Positions 8,909-18,408 of a stretch of 56,803 bases of DNA are shown in pieces. The notes under the pieces were generated by a model, which saw only the letters and a list, made by a program, of their open reading frames with translations, did no database searches and was not told the DNA's origin. The stretch is from the NCBI RefSeq assembly GCF_016598475.1, contig NZ_JAEMUX010000057.1, positions 1 to 56,803 on the forward strand. The letters are read 5' to 3'. This DNA comes from Streptomyces adelaidensis (GTDB taxonomy: Bacteria > Actinomycetota > Actinomycetes > Streptomycetales > Streptomycetaceae). Positions within the stretch are counted from its first letter, which is position 1. Every line of letters starts with the position of its first letter. A program made the translations under genes and the position numbers.

Positions 8909-9943
8909 CTACTTGGCCTTCTCGAAGTCGATGGAGCTGTAAGCCCGCAGCTTGCTCAGTCGATGCACAGAATCGATCCGCCGCACCGTCCCCGACTTCG
9001 ACCGCATCACGATCGAGTCGGTGGTCGCGGTCTCCGACCGGTACCGCACACCGCGCATCAGTTCCCCGTCCGTGATCCCGGTCGCGACGAAGAACACGTT
9101 CTCCCCGGACACCAGGTCATCGGTGGTGAGCACCCGGTCGAGGTCATGCCCCGCGTCGATCGCCCGCTGCCGCTCCGCGTCGTCCTTCGGCCACAACTTG
9201 CCCTGGATCGTGCCGCCGAGACACTTCACCGCACAGGCCGAGATGATGCCCTCGGGCGTGCCGCCCACGCCGAGCAGCAGATCGACGCCGGTGCCTTCCC
9301 GCAGCGCCAGGATCGAGCCCGCGACATCCCCGTCGGAGATCAGCTTGATCCGCGCCCCGGCCTCCCGGATCTCCTTGATGATGCCTTGGTGCCGGGGCCG
9401 GTCCAGGATGACCACGGTCACATCGTCCGGCGCGGAGCGCTTCGCCTTGGCGACCCGGCGGATGTTCACGGAGATGGGCGCGTCGATGTCGACGAAGTCG
9501 GCCGCCTCCGGGCCGGTGACCAGCTTGTCCATGTAGAAGACGGCCGACGGGTCGAACATCGTGCCCCGGTCGGCCGCCGCGAGAACGGCGATCGCGTTGG
9601 TCATGCCCTTGGCCGTCAGCGTCGTACCGTCGATCGGGTCCACGGCGATGTCGCACTCCGGGCCGGTGCCGTCACCGACACGCTCGCCGTTGAAGAGCAT
9701 CGGGGCCTCGTCCTTCTCGCCCTCCCCGATCACGACGACGCCGTTCATCGACACGGTGGAGACGAGGGTGCGCATGGCGCGCACAGCCGCTCCGTCCGCC
9801 CCGTTCTTGTCCCCGCGGCCTACCCAGCGGCCGGCGGCCATCGCAGCCGCCTCGGTCACCCGTACGAGTTCCAGGGCGAGGTTGCGGTCGGGGGCCTCGG
9901 AGGGGACTTCGAGCTCGGACGGCAGTTGATGGTTCTCGGTCAT
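8909..9943 (-). CDS. glpX: Class II fructose-1,6-bisphosphatase
   Basis: This 344-residue GlpX-type enzyme hydrolyses fructose 1,6-bisphosphate to fructose 6-phosphate, the committed step of gluconeogenesis. Visible motifs are GEGEKDEAPM (metal binding), AVDPIDGTTLTAKG with the catalytic DPIDGT, ILDRPRHQG, and DGDVAGSI near the centre. The length matches the family. The ATG at 9943 has AAAGGTG about seven bases upstream. It converges on the whiB-like gene and diverges from the DUF4245 gene, as is usual in Streptomyces. A homotetrameric, metal-dependent cytoplasmic enzyme is expected from the family. Confidence 0.95.
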   Translation of the reverse strand: MTENHQLPSELEVPSEAPDRNLALELVRVTEAAAMAAGRWVGRGDKNGADGAAVRAMRTLVSTVSMNGVVVIGEGEKDEAPMLFNGERVGDGTGPECDIAVDPIDGTTLTAKGMTNAIAVLAAADRGTMFDPSAVFYMDKLVTGPEAADFVDIDAPISVNIRRVAKAKRSAPDDVTVVILDRPRHQGIIKEIREAGARIKLISDGDVAGSILALREGTGVDLLLGVGGTPEGIISACAVKCLGGTIQGKLWPKDDAERQRAIDAGHDLDRVLTTDDLVSGENVFFVATGITDGELMRGVRYRSETATTDSIVMRSKSGTVRRIDSVHRLSKLRAYSSIDFEKAK

Positions 9944-10068
9944 CGGAGCGCACCTTTCTGATACGACGACGGCCGGATGAGGGTTCGGCCCGACTCTATC
10001 GTCAGTTCGACAAAATGAGCAGGGGACCCCACGGATGAGCGGACCGGTGCACCTGCGACGATGAGCCC

Positions 10069-10587
10069 GTGGCAGGTATGAAAGGCAAGCAGAGCGTTCG
10101 CGACATGGTCCTCTCCCTGGGGCTCATCGTGCTGGCGGCGTGGGTCATCTATCTCTTCGTCCCCCATGACGAGACCGAGCCGGAGCTCAAGCGTGTCGAC
10201 TACCGCGTCGAACTGCTGACGGCGCGCCGTGCGGCCTCCTATCCGGTCGCCGCGCCCGAAGCCCTGCCCAACACCTGGAAGGCGACCTCCGTCCGCTTCC
10301 AGGGCGACCAGTCCGACCACTGGCACCTCGGGTTCCACGACCCTGACGGCGAGTACGTGGCGATCGAACAGTCCGCCGAGCAGCCGTCCCGGTTCATCCC
10401 GGACGCCACCCAGGACGCGACGAAGACCGAGGCGACGCGGAAGATCGGCGACGAGACCTGGACGCGGTACGAGGGCGAGCGCTACGACGCCCTCGTGCTG
10501 GAGCGCGAGGGCTCCACGACCGTCGTCACGGGAACGGCGTCGTTCGACCGGCTGACGAAGATGGCCGAGGCGCTCAAGACGGAGTGA
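10069..10587 (+). CDS. DUF4245 membrane-anchored protein
   Basis: This 172-residue protein has a short cytoplasmic N-terminus, one transmembrane segment (about residues 14-31; VLSLGLIVLAAWVIYLFV), and an external domain of about 135 residues. That domain contains the DUF4245 features ASYPVAAPEALP, WKATSVRF and HLGFHDPDGEYVAIEQS. DUF4245 proteins are conserved next to glpX in actinobacteria, but their role is unknown. The start is GTG 10069; ATG 10078 is also in frame. A perfect 17-bp terminator follows. Confidence 0.85.
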   Translation: MAGMKGKQSVRDMVLSLGLIVLAAWVIYLFVPHDETEPELKRVDYRVELLTARRAASYPVAAPEALPNTWKATSVRFQGDQSDHWHLGFHDPDGEYVAIEQSAEQPSRFIPDATQDATKTEATRKIGDETWTRYEGERYDALVLEREGSTTVVTGTASFDRLTKMAEALKTE

Positions 10588-10617
10588 CCCCGCGTGGCGG
10601 GTAAGCGCTGTGTATGT

Positions 10618-10656
10618 ACGAAGGGCCCCCGGCGTGGTTCGCCGGGGGCCCTTCGT
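10618..10656. terminator. Bidirectional terminator, 17-bp perfect stem
   Basis: ACGAAGGGCCCCCGGCG (10618-10634) and its exact complement at 10640-10656 enclose a 5-nt loop, between the convergent DUF4245 and nitroreductase genes. Confidence 0.88.
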
Positions 10657-10694
10657 CATTGCTGCGGTATTGCTGAAACTTGCTGGGGTGAGGC

Positions 10695-11285
10695 TCAGAC
10701 CGTGGTGATGACCTGGTCGAACTCCAGGCGCGGGGAGCGCGGGTAGGACGCGCCCTCGCCGGGCTTGCCGATGTTGACGACCATCAGCGGGGTGTGGTCG
10801 TCGTCCAGGAACTCCTTCTGGACACCGGCGAAGTCGAACCCGGTCATCGGGCCGGCGGCCAGGCCCGCGGCGCGGACGCCGATGATGAAGTACGCGGCCT
10901 GGAGGGCGGCGTTCACCCGGGCGGCGGACTCGCGGGCCGCGCGCTCGGCGAAGAAGAGGTCCTTGGCCTGCGGGAACGCCGGGAACAGGGTCGGCAGCTC
11001 CTCGTGGAACTCGTTGTCCGCGGCGAGGATCGCGACCAGCGGGGCGGCGGCCGTCTTGGCCTGGTTGCCCTCGGACATGTGCGTCACCAGGCGCTCCCGC
11101 GCCTCGGCGGAGCGGACCAGGACGATACGCAGCGGGGTCTGGTTGAAGGCGGTCGGGCCGTACTTGACCAGGTCGTAGATCGCCTGCACCTGTTCCTCGG
11201 TCACCGGCTCGCCGGTGAACGTGTTCGCGGTGTGCGCTTCACGGAACAGCAGGTCCTGGGCGGCGGGGTCAAGAACGAGCGACAT
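10695..11285 (-). CDS. Nitroreductase-family protein (malonic semialdehyde reductase type)
   Basis: This 196-residue flavoprotein is of the HadB/RutE branch. VKYGPTAFNQTPLRIVLVRS is the FMN-binding region of this subgroup; FFAERAARESAARVNAALQAAYF and GLAAGPMTGFDFAGVQKEF follow. The family uses FMN and NAD(P)H to reduce nitro groups, quinones or 3-oxopropanoate. The start at 11285 is set by GAAGG seven bases upstream; a longer frame exists but lacks a ribosome site. A clean palindromic operator lies 50 bases upstream, suggesting control by a MarR/HxlR-like regulator that is not adjacent. The true substrate cannot be told from sequence. Confidence 0.88.
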   Translation of the reverse strand: MSLVLDPAAQDLLFREAHTANTFTGEPVTEEQVQAIYDLVKYGPTAFNQTPLRIVLVRSAEARERLVTHMSEGNQAKTAAAPLVAILAADNEFHEELPTLFPAFPQAKDLFFAERAARESAARVNAALQAAYFIIGVRAAGLAAGPMTGFDFAGVQKEFLDDDHTPLMVVNIGKPGEGASYPRSPRLEFDQVITTV

Positions 11286-11334
11286 GGGACAACCTTCGTG
11301 AGGCGGTGGATTTACGTCATCGACGCTACGCGAA

Positions 11335-11350
11335 TGAAGTTCAAACTTCA
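11335..11350. promoter_or_regulatory. Palindromic operator upstream of the nitroreductase gene
   Basis: TGAAGTT-CA-AACTTCA is a perfect 7-bp inverted repeat with a 2-nt spacer, in an AT-rich patch 50 bases before the nitroreductase start. The size and symmetry fit a MarR- or HxlR-type dimer. TGAAG recurs at 11359, as a possible extra half-site. Confidence 0.6.
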
Positions 11351-11710
11351 ATCAAAAATGAAGCTGAGTGATCCGCTTCACAGGGGCTGGGTGGTTCGTG
11401 GGGCGCCGGGGGAGTGCGACGGGGCGCTCGGGAGGACTCGGTGCCGGCCGGCGAGGGGCGGGGAGCACTGGGAGGAGTCGGGCGTATGCGGGTCGGCGGC
11501 TGTGGGCGTCACCCGACCAAGGGTCGACCGGCGGACAACCCCCGCAGGCGCGGGGTGGGCCCGACCCTGCGACCCTCCGGCTGTCGCGCTGTCGTCAGTG
11601 GCCGGCCCGGCGTTGCTCGCTCTCGGCGCCGCCGGCTATCGGAGTCACCGGCTCTCGTTGTGGCCCGGCTCGGGGGTCACCGTCGCCTCGACGACCTCTT
11701 CCGCCGTGCG

Positions 11711-11850
11711 GAGGCCCGCCTGAAGCCTGTGCGGCGGCCCGCTCGAAGCTCGACTGGAGGCCCGCCCGAAGCCCGCCGGCGGCCCGCCCGAAGCCCGACC
11801 GGAGGCCCGCCCAAAGCTCGACTGGAGGCCCGTCCGGAGCCCGGCCTGCG
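11711..11850. repeat. 23-bp imperfect tandem repeat array (about 6 units)
   Basis: The motif ggcccg recurs at 11713, 11736, 11759, 11781, 11804 and 11827, giving a period of 23 bp (one unit is 22). The unit resembles GAGGCCCGCCCGAAGCCCGA. Because 23 is not a multiple of three and the surrounding frames look non-biological, I treat 11351-11942 as non-coding. Confidence 0.8.
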
Positions 11851-11942
11851 GTGTGCCCAAAGGCCGCCTCACCAGCAGCTATAAGAAGCCGTCAGCCACA
11901 GCGGCATGGTGGACGCGGTCGGCGTGATCGGCGGGGCAGCCG

Positions 11943-12218
11943 CTACCCCTCCGCGTCCCCGTCCGCCCCCTCGTCCTCCGCCAGGGCCGCGTCCAGCCGT
12001 GCCCGGGCGCCGTCCAGCCAGCGGCGGCAGACCTTGGACAGCTCCTCGCCGCGCTCCCAGAGAGCGAGGGATTCCTCCAGCGTCGTACCGCCCGCCTCAA
12101 GGCGGCGGACGACCTCGATCAGCTCGTCACGCGCCTGCTCGTACCCGAGGGCGCGGGTGGCCTCGGAGGCCCCGGCGGCCTCGGTCGTCCCGTCGGCCTC
12201 GCTCACGTTGCTGGTCAT
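11943..12218 (-). CDS. xseB: Exodeoxyribonuclease VII small subunit
   Basis: This is a 91-residue protein. The core LGYEQARDELIEVVRRLEAGGTTLEESLALWERGEEL is the conserved XseB helical hairpin that wraps the large subunit. Acidic tails flank it. The ATG at 12218 lies 10 bases after the xseA stop, so the two are one operon. Exonuclease VII degrades single-stranded DNA from both ends in repair; the small subunits regulate the XseA coil. Confidence 0.93.
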   Translation of the reverse strand: MTSNVSEADGTTEAAGASEATRALGYEQARDELIEVVRRLEAGGTTLEESLALWERGEELSKVCRRWLDGARARLDAALAEDEGADGDAEG

Positions 12219-12228
12219 GCGGCCCACC

Positions 12229-13461
12229 CTATGCGTCCCCTCCGACAGTCCCGGTTCCGTCGACCCGGACGGCGAACTCGCCCTCGGCCACCCGCGCCCG
12301 CAACGGCTCGTCCGGCGCGACCTCGCCGGGCGCGCGGACCACATGGCCGTCGGCCTTCTGCAGCACCGCGTATCCCCGCTGGAGGGTCGCGGCGGGGGAG
12401 AGGGCCACCACGCGCGCGTGCGTGTGCGTCAACTCCGAGGAGGCGCGGTCCAGATGGTGGCCCAGGCAGCGGCGCCCCCGGTCGACGAGCGAGGCCACCT
12501 GAGCGGCGCGCTCGTCGATCATGCGGTGCGGATCCTCTATCGAGGGGCGCGCCAAGGCGTGCGCGAGCCCCCGCTCCTCCCGCTCCACGAACGCCTCCAC
12601 GCACCGCCGCGCCCGGTCCCGCAGCCACCGCACCCGCTCGTACTCCTCGCCCACGTCCGGCACCACCTTCTTGGCCGCGTCGGTCGGCGTGGACGCGCGC
12701 AGGTCCGCCACATAGTCCAGCAGCGGGGTGTCCGGCTCATGACCGATCGCCGACACGACCGGTGTACGACAGGACGCGACCGCCCGCAGAAGCTGCTCGT
12801 CGGAGAACGGCAGCAGATCCTCCACACTGCCGCCGCCGCGCGCGACGATGATGACGTCCACGCCGTCCAGCGCGTCCAGCTCCTTCACCGCCTGCACGAC
12901 CTGCGGCACCGCGTGCACACCCTGTACGGCGACGTTGCGCACCTCGAAACGGACCGCCGGCCAGCGGCGCCGCGCGTTCTCCAGCACATCGCGTTCGGCG
13001 GCCGACGCCCGGCCGGACACCAGCCCGATCAGCTGCGGCAGGAAGGGCAGCGCCTTCTTCCGCTCGGGTGCGAAAAGCCCCTCGCTCGCCAGGGACTTCT
13101 TCAACTGCTCCAGCCGCGCGAGCAGTTCACCGACACCGACCGGCTTTATCTCCGTCGCCCGCAGCGACAGCTGCCCACGCGGCGCGTACCACTCGGGCTT
13201 CGCGTGTACGACAACCCGCGCGCCCTCGCTCACCGCGTCGGCCACCGCGTCGAACACCTGCCGGTAGCAGGTCACGCTCAGCGAGATGTCCTGCGACGGG
13301 TCGCGCAGGGTGAGGAACACGACCCCCGCCCCCGGGCGCCGCGACAGCTGGGTGATCTGCCCCTCGACCCACACCGCGCCGAGCCGGTCGATCCAGCCGC
13401 CGATGAGCCGGGACACCTCGCCGACGGGGAGGGGTGATTCGGCGGACGTGTTGAGAGCCAT
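12229..13461 (-). CDS. xseA: Exodeoxyribonuclease VII large subunit
   Basis: This 410-residue catalytic subunit begins with an OB-fold (about residues 14-110; VSRLIGGWIDRLGAVWVEGQITQLS) that binds single-stranded DNA. The nuclease domain follows with the family signature GLVSGRASAAERDVLENARRR and DVIIVARGGGS..DL.PF, then SAIGHEPDTPLLD with its conserved GHE-D. A long coiled coil and a short C-terminal cap (LQRGYAVL) finish it. It is co-transcribed with xseB and diverges from ispH, with a repeat-rich gap between them. Confidence 0.95.
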   Translation of the reverse strand: MALNTSAESPLPVGEVSRLIGGWIDRLGAVWVEGQITQLSRRPGAGVVFLTLRDPSQDISLSVTCYRQVFDAVADAVSEGARVVVHAKPEWYAPRGQLSLRATEIKPVGVGELLARLEQLKKSLASEGLFAPERKKALPFLPQLIGLVSGRASAAERDVLENARRRWPAVRFEVRNVAVQGVHAVPQVVQAVKELDALDGVDVIIVARGGGSVEDLLPFSDEQLLRAVASCRTPVVSAIGHEPDTPLLDYVADLRASTPTDAAKKVVPDVGEEYERVRWLRDRARRCVEAFVEREERGLAHALARPSIEDPHRMIDERAAQVASLVDRGRRCLGHHLDRASSELTHTHARVVALSPAATLQRGYAVLQKADGHVVRAPGEVAPDEPLRARVAEGEFAVRVDGTGTVGGDA

Positions 13462-13519
13462 GCGTGGAGCCTAACGGCGGGGGCCGACAAGGCCGCCGAA
13501 GAGCTCGGGACCGGGGGCG

Positions 13520-13660
13520 CGTTGGCGGGTGCGGGTGGTTCGTGGCTGTGCGCGCGGTTCCCCGCCCTCCCAAGAGCTGGCGGCGCCCCCTGCCTGTTTT
13601 TTGGGGGCGCGGGGAACTGCGCGAACAACCCCCACCGACCCGCATTCGCCACACAACCGC
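13520..13660. repeat. Dispersed repeat, inverted pair B
   Basis: Two copies of the dispersed element face each other. One, degenerate and in reverse orientation, is at about 13524-13573 (containing gcgcgcggttccccgcc). A near-perfect copy in forward orientation has its core at 13604-13624 and continues through acaacccccaccgacccgca. Together they could fold into a long hairpin of about 130 nt in the xseA-ispH divergent gap. Confidence 0.75.
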
Positions 13661-13731
13661 ACCCCACCGAGCCCTCCCGCGCTCTCCCACGGCGGAGCCC
13701 CGTCGCAGGGGAACCCCCTACGATGGAAGAC

Positions 13732-14742
13732 ATGACCGCTTCGCCTGGCCGCCGCCGTGTCCTCCTCGCCGCTCCGCGCGGCTACTGCGCGGGTGTCGAC
13801 CGTGCCGTGATCGCCGTCGAGAAGGCCCTGGAGCAGTACGGGGCCCCGATCTATGTCCGCCACGAGATCGTCCACAACAAGTACGTCGTGCAGACCCTGG
13901 AGAAGAAGGGCGCCATCTTCGTCGAGCAGACGGAGGAGGTCCCCGAGGGGAACATCGTCATGTTCTCGGCGCACGGCGTGGCGCCGACGGTCCACGACGA
14001 GGCACAGCGCGGCAGGCTCGCCACCATCGACGCGACCTGCCCGCTGGTCACCAAGGTCCACAAGGAAGCGATCCGGTACGCCGAGGAGGACTTCGACATC
14101 CTCCTGATCGGGCACGAGGGACACGAAGAGGTCATCGGCACGTCGGGTGAGGCGCCGGACCACATCCAACTGGTCGACGGCCCCGGCGATGTCGCCAAGG
14201 TCGAGGTCCGCGACCCCTCCAAGATCGTCTGGCTCTCCCAGACCACGCTCTCCGTCGACGAGACGATGGAGACGGTCGGCGCGCTCAAGGACAAGTTCCC
14301 GCTGCTCATCTCACCGCCCAGCGACGACATCTGCTACGCCACGCAGAACCGCCAGCTCGCCGTGAAGCAGATGGGCGCCGAGGCGGAGCTGGTCATCGTG
14401 GTCGGGTCGCGCAACTCCTCCAACTCCGTGCGGCTCGTCGAGGTCGCCAAGCTCGCCGGGTCCCGAGAGGCGTACCTCGTGGACTTCGCGAGCGAGATCG
14501 AGGAGGCCTGGCTGGAGGGCGTGGAGACCGTCGGCGTCACCTCAGGCGCCTCCGTGCCGGAGGTCCTCGTCGAAGAGGTCCTGGAGTGGCTGTCCCAGCG
14601 CGGCTACGGGGACGTCGAACTGGTCAAGGCCGCCGAGGAGTCGATCACCTTCTCGCTCCCCAAGGAGCTGCGCCGCGACCTGCGCGCGGAGGCCGAGTCC
14701 CTGGTCGCCGAGCGCACCGGACAGGGCGCCGCCGGAGCCTGA
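13732..14742 (+). CDS. ispH: 4-hydroxy-3-methylbut-2-enyl diphosphate reductase
   Basis: This 336-residue enzyme makes the last step of the MEP isoprenoid pathway, converting HMBPP to IPP and DMAPP with a [4Fe-4S] cluster. The three cluster cysteines are seen in GYCAGVDRA, DATCPLVTKVH and SDDICYATQNRQ. The substrate motifs HEIVHNKYVV, FSAHGV, GHEGHEEV and SRNSSNS are present. The start is ATG 13732; ATG 13723, adding three residues, is equally possible because neither has an ideal ribosome site. A 16-bp terminator hairpin closes the gene. Confidence 0.95.
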   Translation: MTASPGRRRVLLAAPRGYCAGVDRAVIAVEKALEQYGAPIYVRHEIVHNKYVVQTLEKKGAIFVEQTEEVPEGNIVMFSAHGVAPTVHDEAQRGRLATIDATCPLVTKVHKEAIRYAEEDFDILLIGHEGHEEVIGTSGEAPDHIQLVDGPGDVAKVEVRDPSKIVWLSQTTLSVDETMETVGALKDKFPLLISPPSDDICYATQNRQLAVKQMGAEAELVIVVGSRNSSNSVRLVEVAKLAGSREAYLVDFASEIEEAWLEGVETVGVTSGASVPEVLVEEVLEWLSQRGYGDVELVKAAEESITFSLPKELRRDLRAEAESLVAERTGQGAAGA

Positions 14743-14756
14743 CCCCTGGACATGCC

Positions 14757-14794
14757 CGTACGGCCCCGGAACGTGAAGGTTCCGGGGCCGTACG
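14757..14794 (+). terminator. ispH terminator
   Basis: CGTACGGCCCCGGAAC (14757-14772) pairs perfectly with 14779-14794 around a 6-nt loop, 15 bases after the ispH stop. Confidence 0.85.
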
Positions 14795-14882
14795 CGTTCG
14801 AGGGCGTGAGGACTTGACCAGCCGGGCGGCGGCCAGGGGCCTCGCTGCCGTGACTGTCAGTCGTACGACGTAACGTAGGGCC

Positions 14883-15629
14883 ATGCACATCTTCGGCGTG
14901 GACATCGGTGGTTCGGGGATCAAGGGCGCTCCCGTGGACCTGGACCTGGGCGACCTGGCGGACGAGCGGCACAAGGTGCTGACCCCGCACCCCGCGACGC
15001 CCGACGCGGTGGCCGACGGGGTCAAAGAGGTCGTCGATCATTTCGGCTGGACCGGCCCGGTCGGCATCACCTTCCCCGGCGTGGTCACCGGCGGTGCCAC
15101 GATCCGCACGGCGGCCAACGTCGACAAGGACTGGGTCGACGTCGACGCGCGCGCCCTCCTCAGCGACCGGCTCGGCGGTCTGCCGGTGACCGTGGTCAAC
15201 GACGCGGACGCGGCAGGCGTCGCCGAGATGCAGTTCGGCGCCGGCCGCGACCGCCAGGGCACGGTCGTCCTGCTCACCTTCGGCACGGGCATCGGCAGCG
15301 CCCTCTTCTGCGACGGCGTCCTCGTCCCCAACACGGAGCTGGGCCACCTGGAGCTGAACGGCCACGACGCCGAGACCCGCGCTTCCACCAAGGCCAAGGA
15401 CGACCACGAGCTGACCTGGGAGCACTGGGCCAAGCGCGTCACCAGGTACCTCGCCCATGTCGAGATGCTCTTCTCTCCCGAGCTCTTCATCATCGGCGGC
15501 GGCGTCAGTCGCAAGTCCGCGAAGTTCCTCCACCTCATCGAGGACATCAAGGCCGAGATCGTCCCGGCCGAGCTGCAGAACAACGCGGGCATCGTGGGCG
15601 CGGCGATGCGAGCGGCGAAGGCCGGCTAG
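14883..15629 (+). CDS. ppgK: Polyphosphate glucokinase
   Basis: This 248-residue ROK-type kinase phosphorylates glucose using inorganic polyphosphate (or ATP). It begins with the phosphate-1 motif FGVDIGGSGIKGAPVDL. It then has VGITFPGVV, VVNDADAAGVAEM (the catalytic Asp), LTFGTGIGSALF and the PPGK-specific ELGHLELNGHDAE, and later IIGGGVSRKSAKF. The length matches actinobacterial PpgK. It lies downstream of ispH behind a terminator, so it probably has its own promoter in 14795-14882. Confidence 0.93.
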   Translation: MHIFGVDIGGSGIKGAPVDLDLGDLADERHKVLTPHPATPDAVADGVKEVVDHFGWTGPVGITFPGVVTGGATIRTAANVDKDWVDVDARALLSDRLGGLPVTVVNDADAAGVAEMQFGAGRDRQGTVVLLTFGTGIGSALFCDGVLVPNTELGHLELNGHDAETRASTKAKDDHELTWEHWAKRVTRYLAHVEMLFSPELFIIGGGVSRKSAKFLHLIEDIKAEIVPAELQNNAGIVGAAMRAAKAG

Positions 15630-15668
15630 GAACGGCGGTAAGGGGCGGGGGATCCGGGGGCGGGGCGG

Positions 15669-16427
15669 CTAGGAACTTCGGGGGACGGTACGGCCGGGCT
15701 GGGCCGTGGTCCTGGGAGCCCGGGGCGGGACGGGCCGCCGGTCGTACGGAGGCTGACCCTGCCCCTGCCCTTGGCCCTCCCTCTGCCTCTGCTCCTGACT
15801 CCGATCCCTCTCCAGACCCCTACGCCTCTCCCTCTCTCTTTCCCGCTCCCTCTCCCACTCCCGTTCGGCCGCCCGGCGGGCCATCAGCCGGAGCTTGCGT
15901 ACAGTCACGATGAGGCCGGCGACGAGGGTGCCGCCGTAGAGCCAGCCGGCCTGCATGGCGAGGGTGGTGACGAGGGCCATCAGGTGTCCGCCGAGGCCGT
16001 CCTCGCCGCTGGCGACGGGGGGTAGGCCGGCCGCGAAGGCGATCGGTACGACGACCGGCGCACTCGTCAGGTCCCCGCCCCGCACCCACACCGCGCTCAA
16101 CGCGCTGACCAGCAGGAACAGCGCTCCGTACAGGGTGAGGGACGCCCCGAACAGCAGCCGGTCGAGACAGGCGAGGGCGAGCATCGACGTCCCGCAGAAC
16201 AATCCGCAGCCCAGCCCGGTGAGCCGGGGGTTCGGCATCCGGCGCATGGCCCGTGCGACGCGCCGCACGGCTTGGACGGGCGGCGGTACAGGCCCGCGCG
16301 CGACCGGAGCACGACGTGGCGCGCCCGCGCCGGGACCCCGGCCCCCTCTGCCCGCCTGTGGGGGGAGGGGCGGTGCGCCGCGCTGCGGCCCGGTTCGAGG
16401 GGGGTGTGTCCTTTGTTGCTGCTCCAC
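15669..16427 (-). CDS. DUF6542 membrane protein
   Basis: This 252-residue protein has a proline- and arginine-rich N-terminus, then four predicted membrane helices (GLGCGLFCGTSMLALACL, LTLYGALFLLVSALSAVWV, APVVVPIAFAAGLPPV, LMALVTTLAMQAGWLYGGTLVAGLIV; about residues 70-180). A highly charged tail of Glu-Arg repeats (about 188-215) and a basic end follow. The membrane part matches DUF6542, conserved beside ychF in Streptomyces. The function is unknown. It is divergent from ychF and convergent with ppgK. Confidence 0.8.
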   Translation of the reverse strand: MEQQQRTHPPRTGPQRGAPPLPPQAGRGGRGPGAGAPRRAPVARGPVPPPVQAVRRVARAMRRMPNPRLTGLGCGLFCGTSMLALACLDRLLFGASLTLYGALFLLVSALSAVWVRGGDLTSAPVVVPIAFAAGLPPVASGEDGLGGHLMALVTTLAMQAGWLYGGTLVAGLIVTVRKLRLMARRAAEREWERERERERERRRGLERDRSQEQRQREGQGQGQGQPPYDRRPVPPRAPRTTAQPGRTVPRSS

Positions 16428-16659
16428 TTGACCAACTTAGGTCGGTTAATGTGCCGAATGGGTTCACAGACACGCCGTTGAGCGGACCTTGGCCAAGCGT
16501 TCGATACCTCGCGGGGCTGGGGGCGCGCACGCCGTAAACTGGGGGATCGGCCAGCCTTCTGGCCGCTGGGGCATGATCCGCAGGACCGGCCTCAGGTTCC
16601 AGGTCCCGCCGCCCCAGCCCCAGGCCGCCTGGCCCTCCTACGTACGGGAAGTCGCAAAC

Positions 16660-17748
<1,089 letters not shown>

Positions 17749-17798
17749 GCGGATGAAATAACACCACATCACTGACGTGGCAAACATACAGGTCAGAA

Positions 17799-17826
17799 GG
17801 GGTCGGGCTCGTGGGAGCCCGGCCCC
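17799..17826 (+). terminator. Terminator at the left end of the element
   Basis: GGGGTCGGGCTC (17799-17810) pairs with GAGCCCGGCCCC (17815-17826), with one wobble and a 4-nt loop. It now serves ychF in place of the displaced original terminator. Confidence 0.7.
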
Positions 17827-17838
17827 GTCATCGATGCG

Positions 17839-17858
17839 GTGCTGGATCGGTGCTGGAT
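17839..17858 (+). repeat. GTGCTGGAT double repeat, copy 1 (putative arm site)
   Basis: GTGCTGGATCGGTGCTGGAT holds two GTGCTGGAT units. It matches 18486-18505 in 19 of 20 bases and lies 91 bp inside attL. Confidence 0.65.
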
Positions 17859-17882
17859 CTGCTGACTCGATGTCAGGAGTGC

Positions 17883-18146
17883 TCAGGTGTCGTAGACGGT
17901 AGAGCGATACCCCACGTGCACGACCCACACCACCAGTTCACCGTTGTCGATCGTGTAGATCACGCGGTAGTCGCCTACCCGTAGGCGGCGTCGGTCGGGC
18001 TGGGAGACCAGGGCCGTGGTGTTGAACCCCAGCGGGTCGCTCTCCAGCTCGGTCAGCTTGGCGAGAATGCGGAGGGCCACGTCTCGCGGGACCTTGCGGA
18101 GCTCGGCCTGAGCCTCGGGTCGGAAGACGGTGCGGTACTCACTCAC
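17883..18146 (-). CDS. RelE/ParE-family toxin
   Basis: This 87-residue protein starts MSEYRTVFRPEAQAELRKVP. It keeps the RelE fold markers: ALRILAKLTELESDPLG, the basic patch RRRLRVGDYRVIYTID, and a final VVWVVHVGYRSTVYD. RelE toxins cut mRNA on the ribosome, while ParE relatives poison gyrase; sequence alone does not separate them, though the RLRVGDYRVIY and HRS/YRS-like end fit RelE. It overlaps the antitoxin gene by 8 bases, the usual coupled arrangement with the antitoxin first. It lies in the ychF element. Confidence 0.88.
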   Translation of the reverse strand: MSEYRTVFRPEAQAELRKVPRDVALRILAKLTELESDPLGFNTTALVSQPDRRRLRVGDYRVIYTIDNGELVVWVVHVGYRSTVYDT

Positions 18147-18408
18147 TGCGCGCCAGCGTCTCCCTCATGATGTCCTCGATCGGGATGCCGGGTGCCGGGT
18201 TGGCCATGCGCTCGTCGATGATTCTGTTGATCTCGCGCTCTTCCCACTCCTGGTACTTCCGGAGCACTTCGATGGACACCACGGCAGCCACCTGCTTGCC
18301 TCGGCGCGTGATCACCGTGGGTACGTCGTCGCGGTCAGCCCGCTCCACGACCTCGGCCAGGTGTGCCCGGACATCGCGGATGGACTCTATGGGCAGCGGC
18401 TGCGTCAT
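18139..18408 (-). CDS. Phd/YefM-family antitoxin
   Basis: This 89-residue protein starts MTQPLPIESIRDVRAHLAEVVERA. The Phd/YefM N-terminal DNA-binding domain is followed by VPTVITRRGKQVAAVVSIE, a hallmark of the family, and an acidic C-terminal helix that would mask the toxin. The longer open frame upstream has poor codon quality. The ATG at 18408 is placed only seven bases after a good -10 box, suggesting a leaderless transcript. It would neutralise the RelE-like toxin and autoregulate with it. Confidence 0.88.
   Translation of the reverse strand: MTQPLPIESIRDVRAHLAEVVERADRDDVPTVITRRGKQVAAVVSIEVLRKYQEWEEREINRIIDERMANPAPGIPIEDIMRETLARSE

Noticed and set aside
11414..11884. A 156-codon plus-strand frame over the 23-bp repeats
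   Set aside because: The repeat period is not a multiple of three, so the translated units shift. The composition is Arg/Pro-rich and no ribosome site is present.
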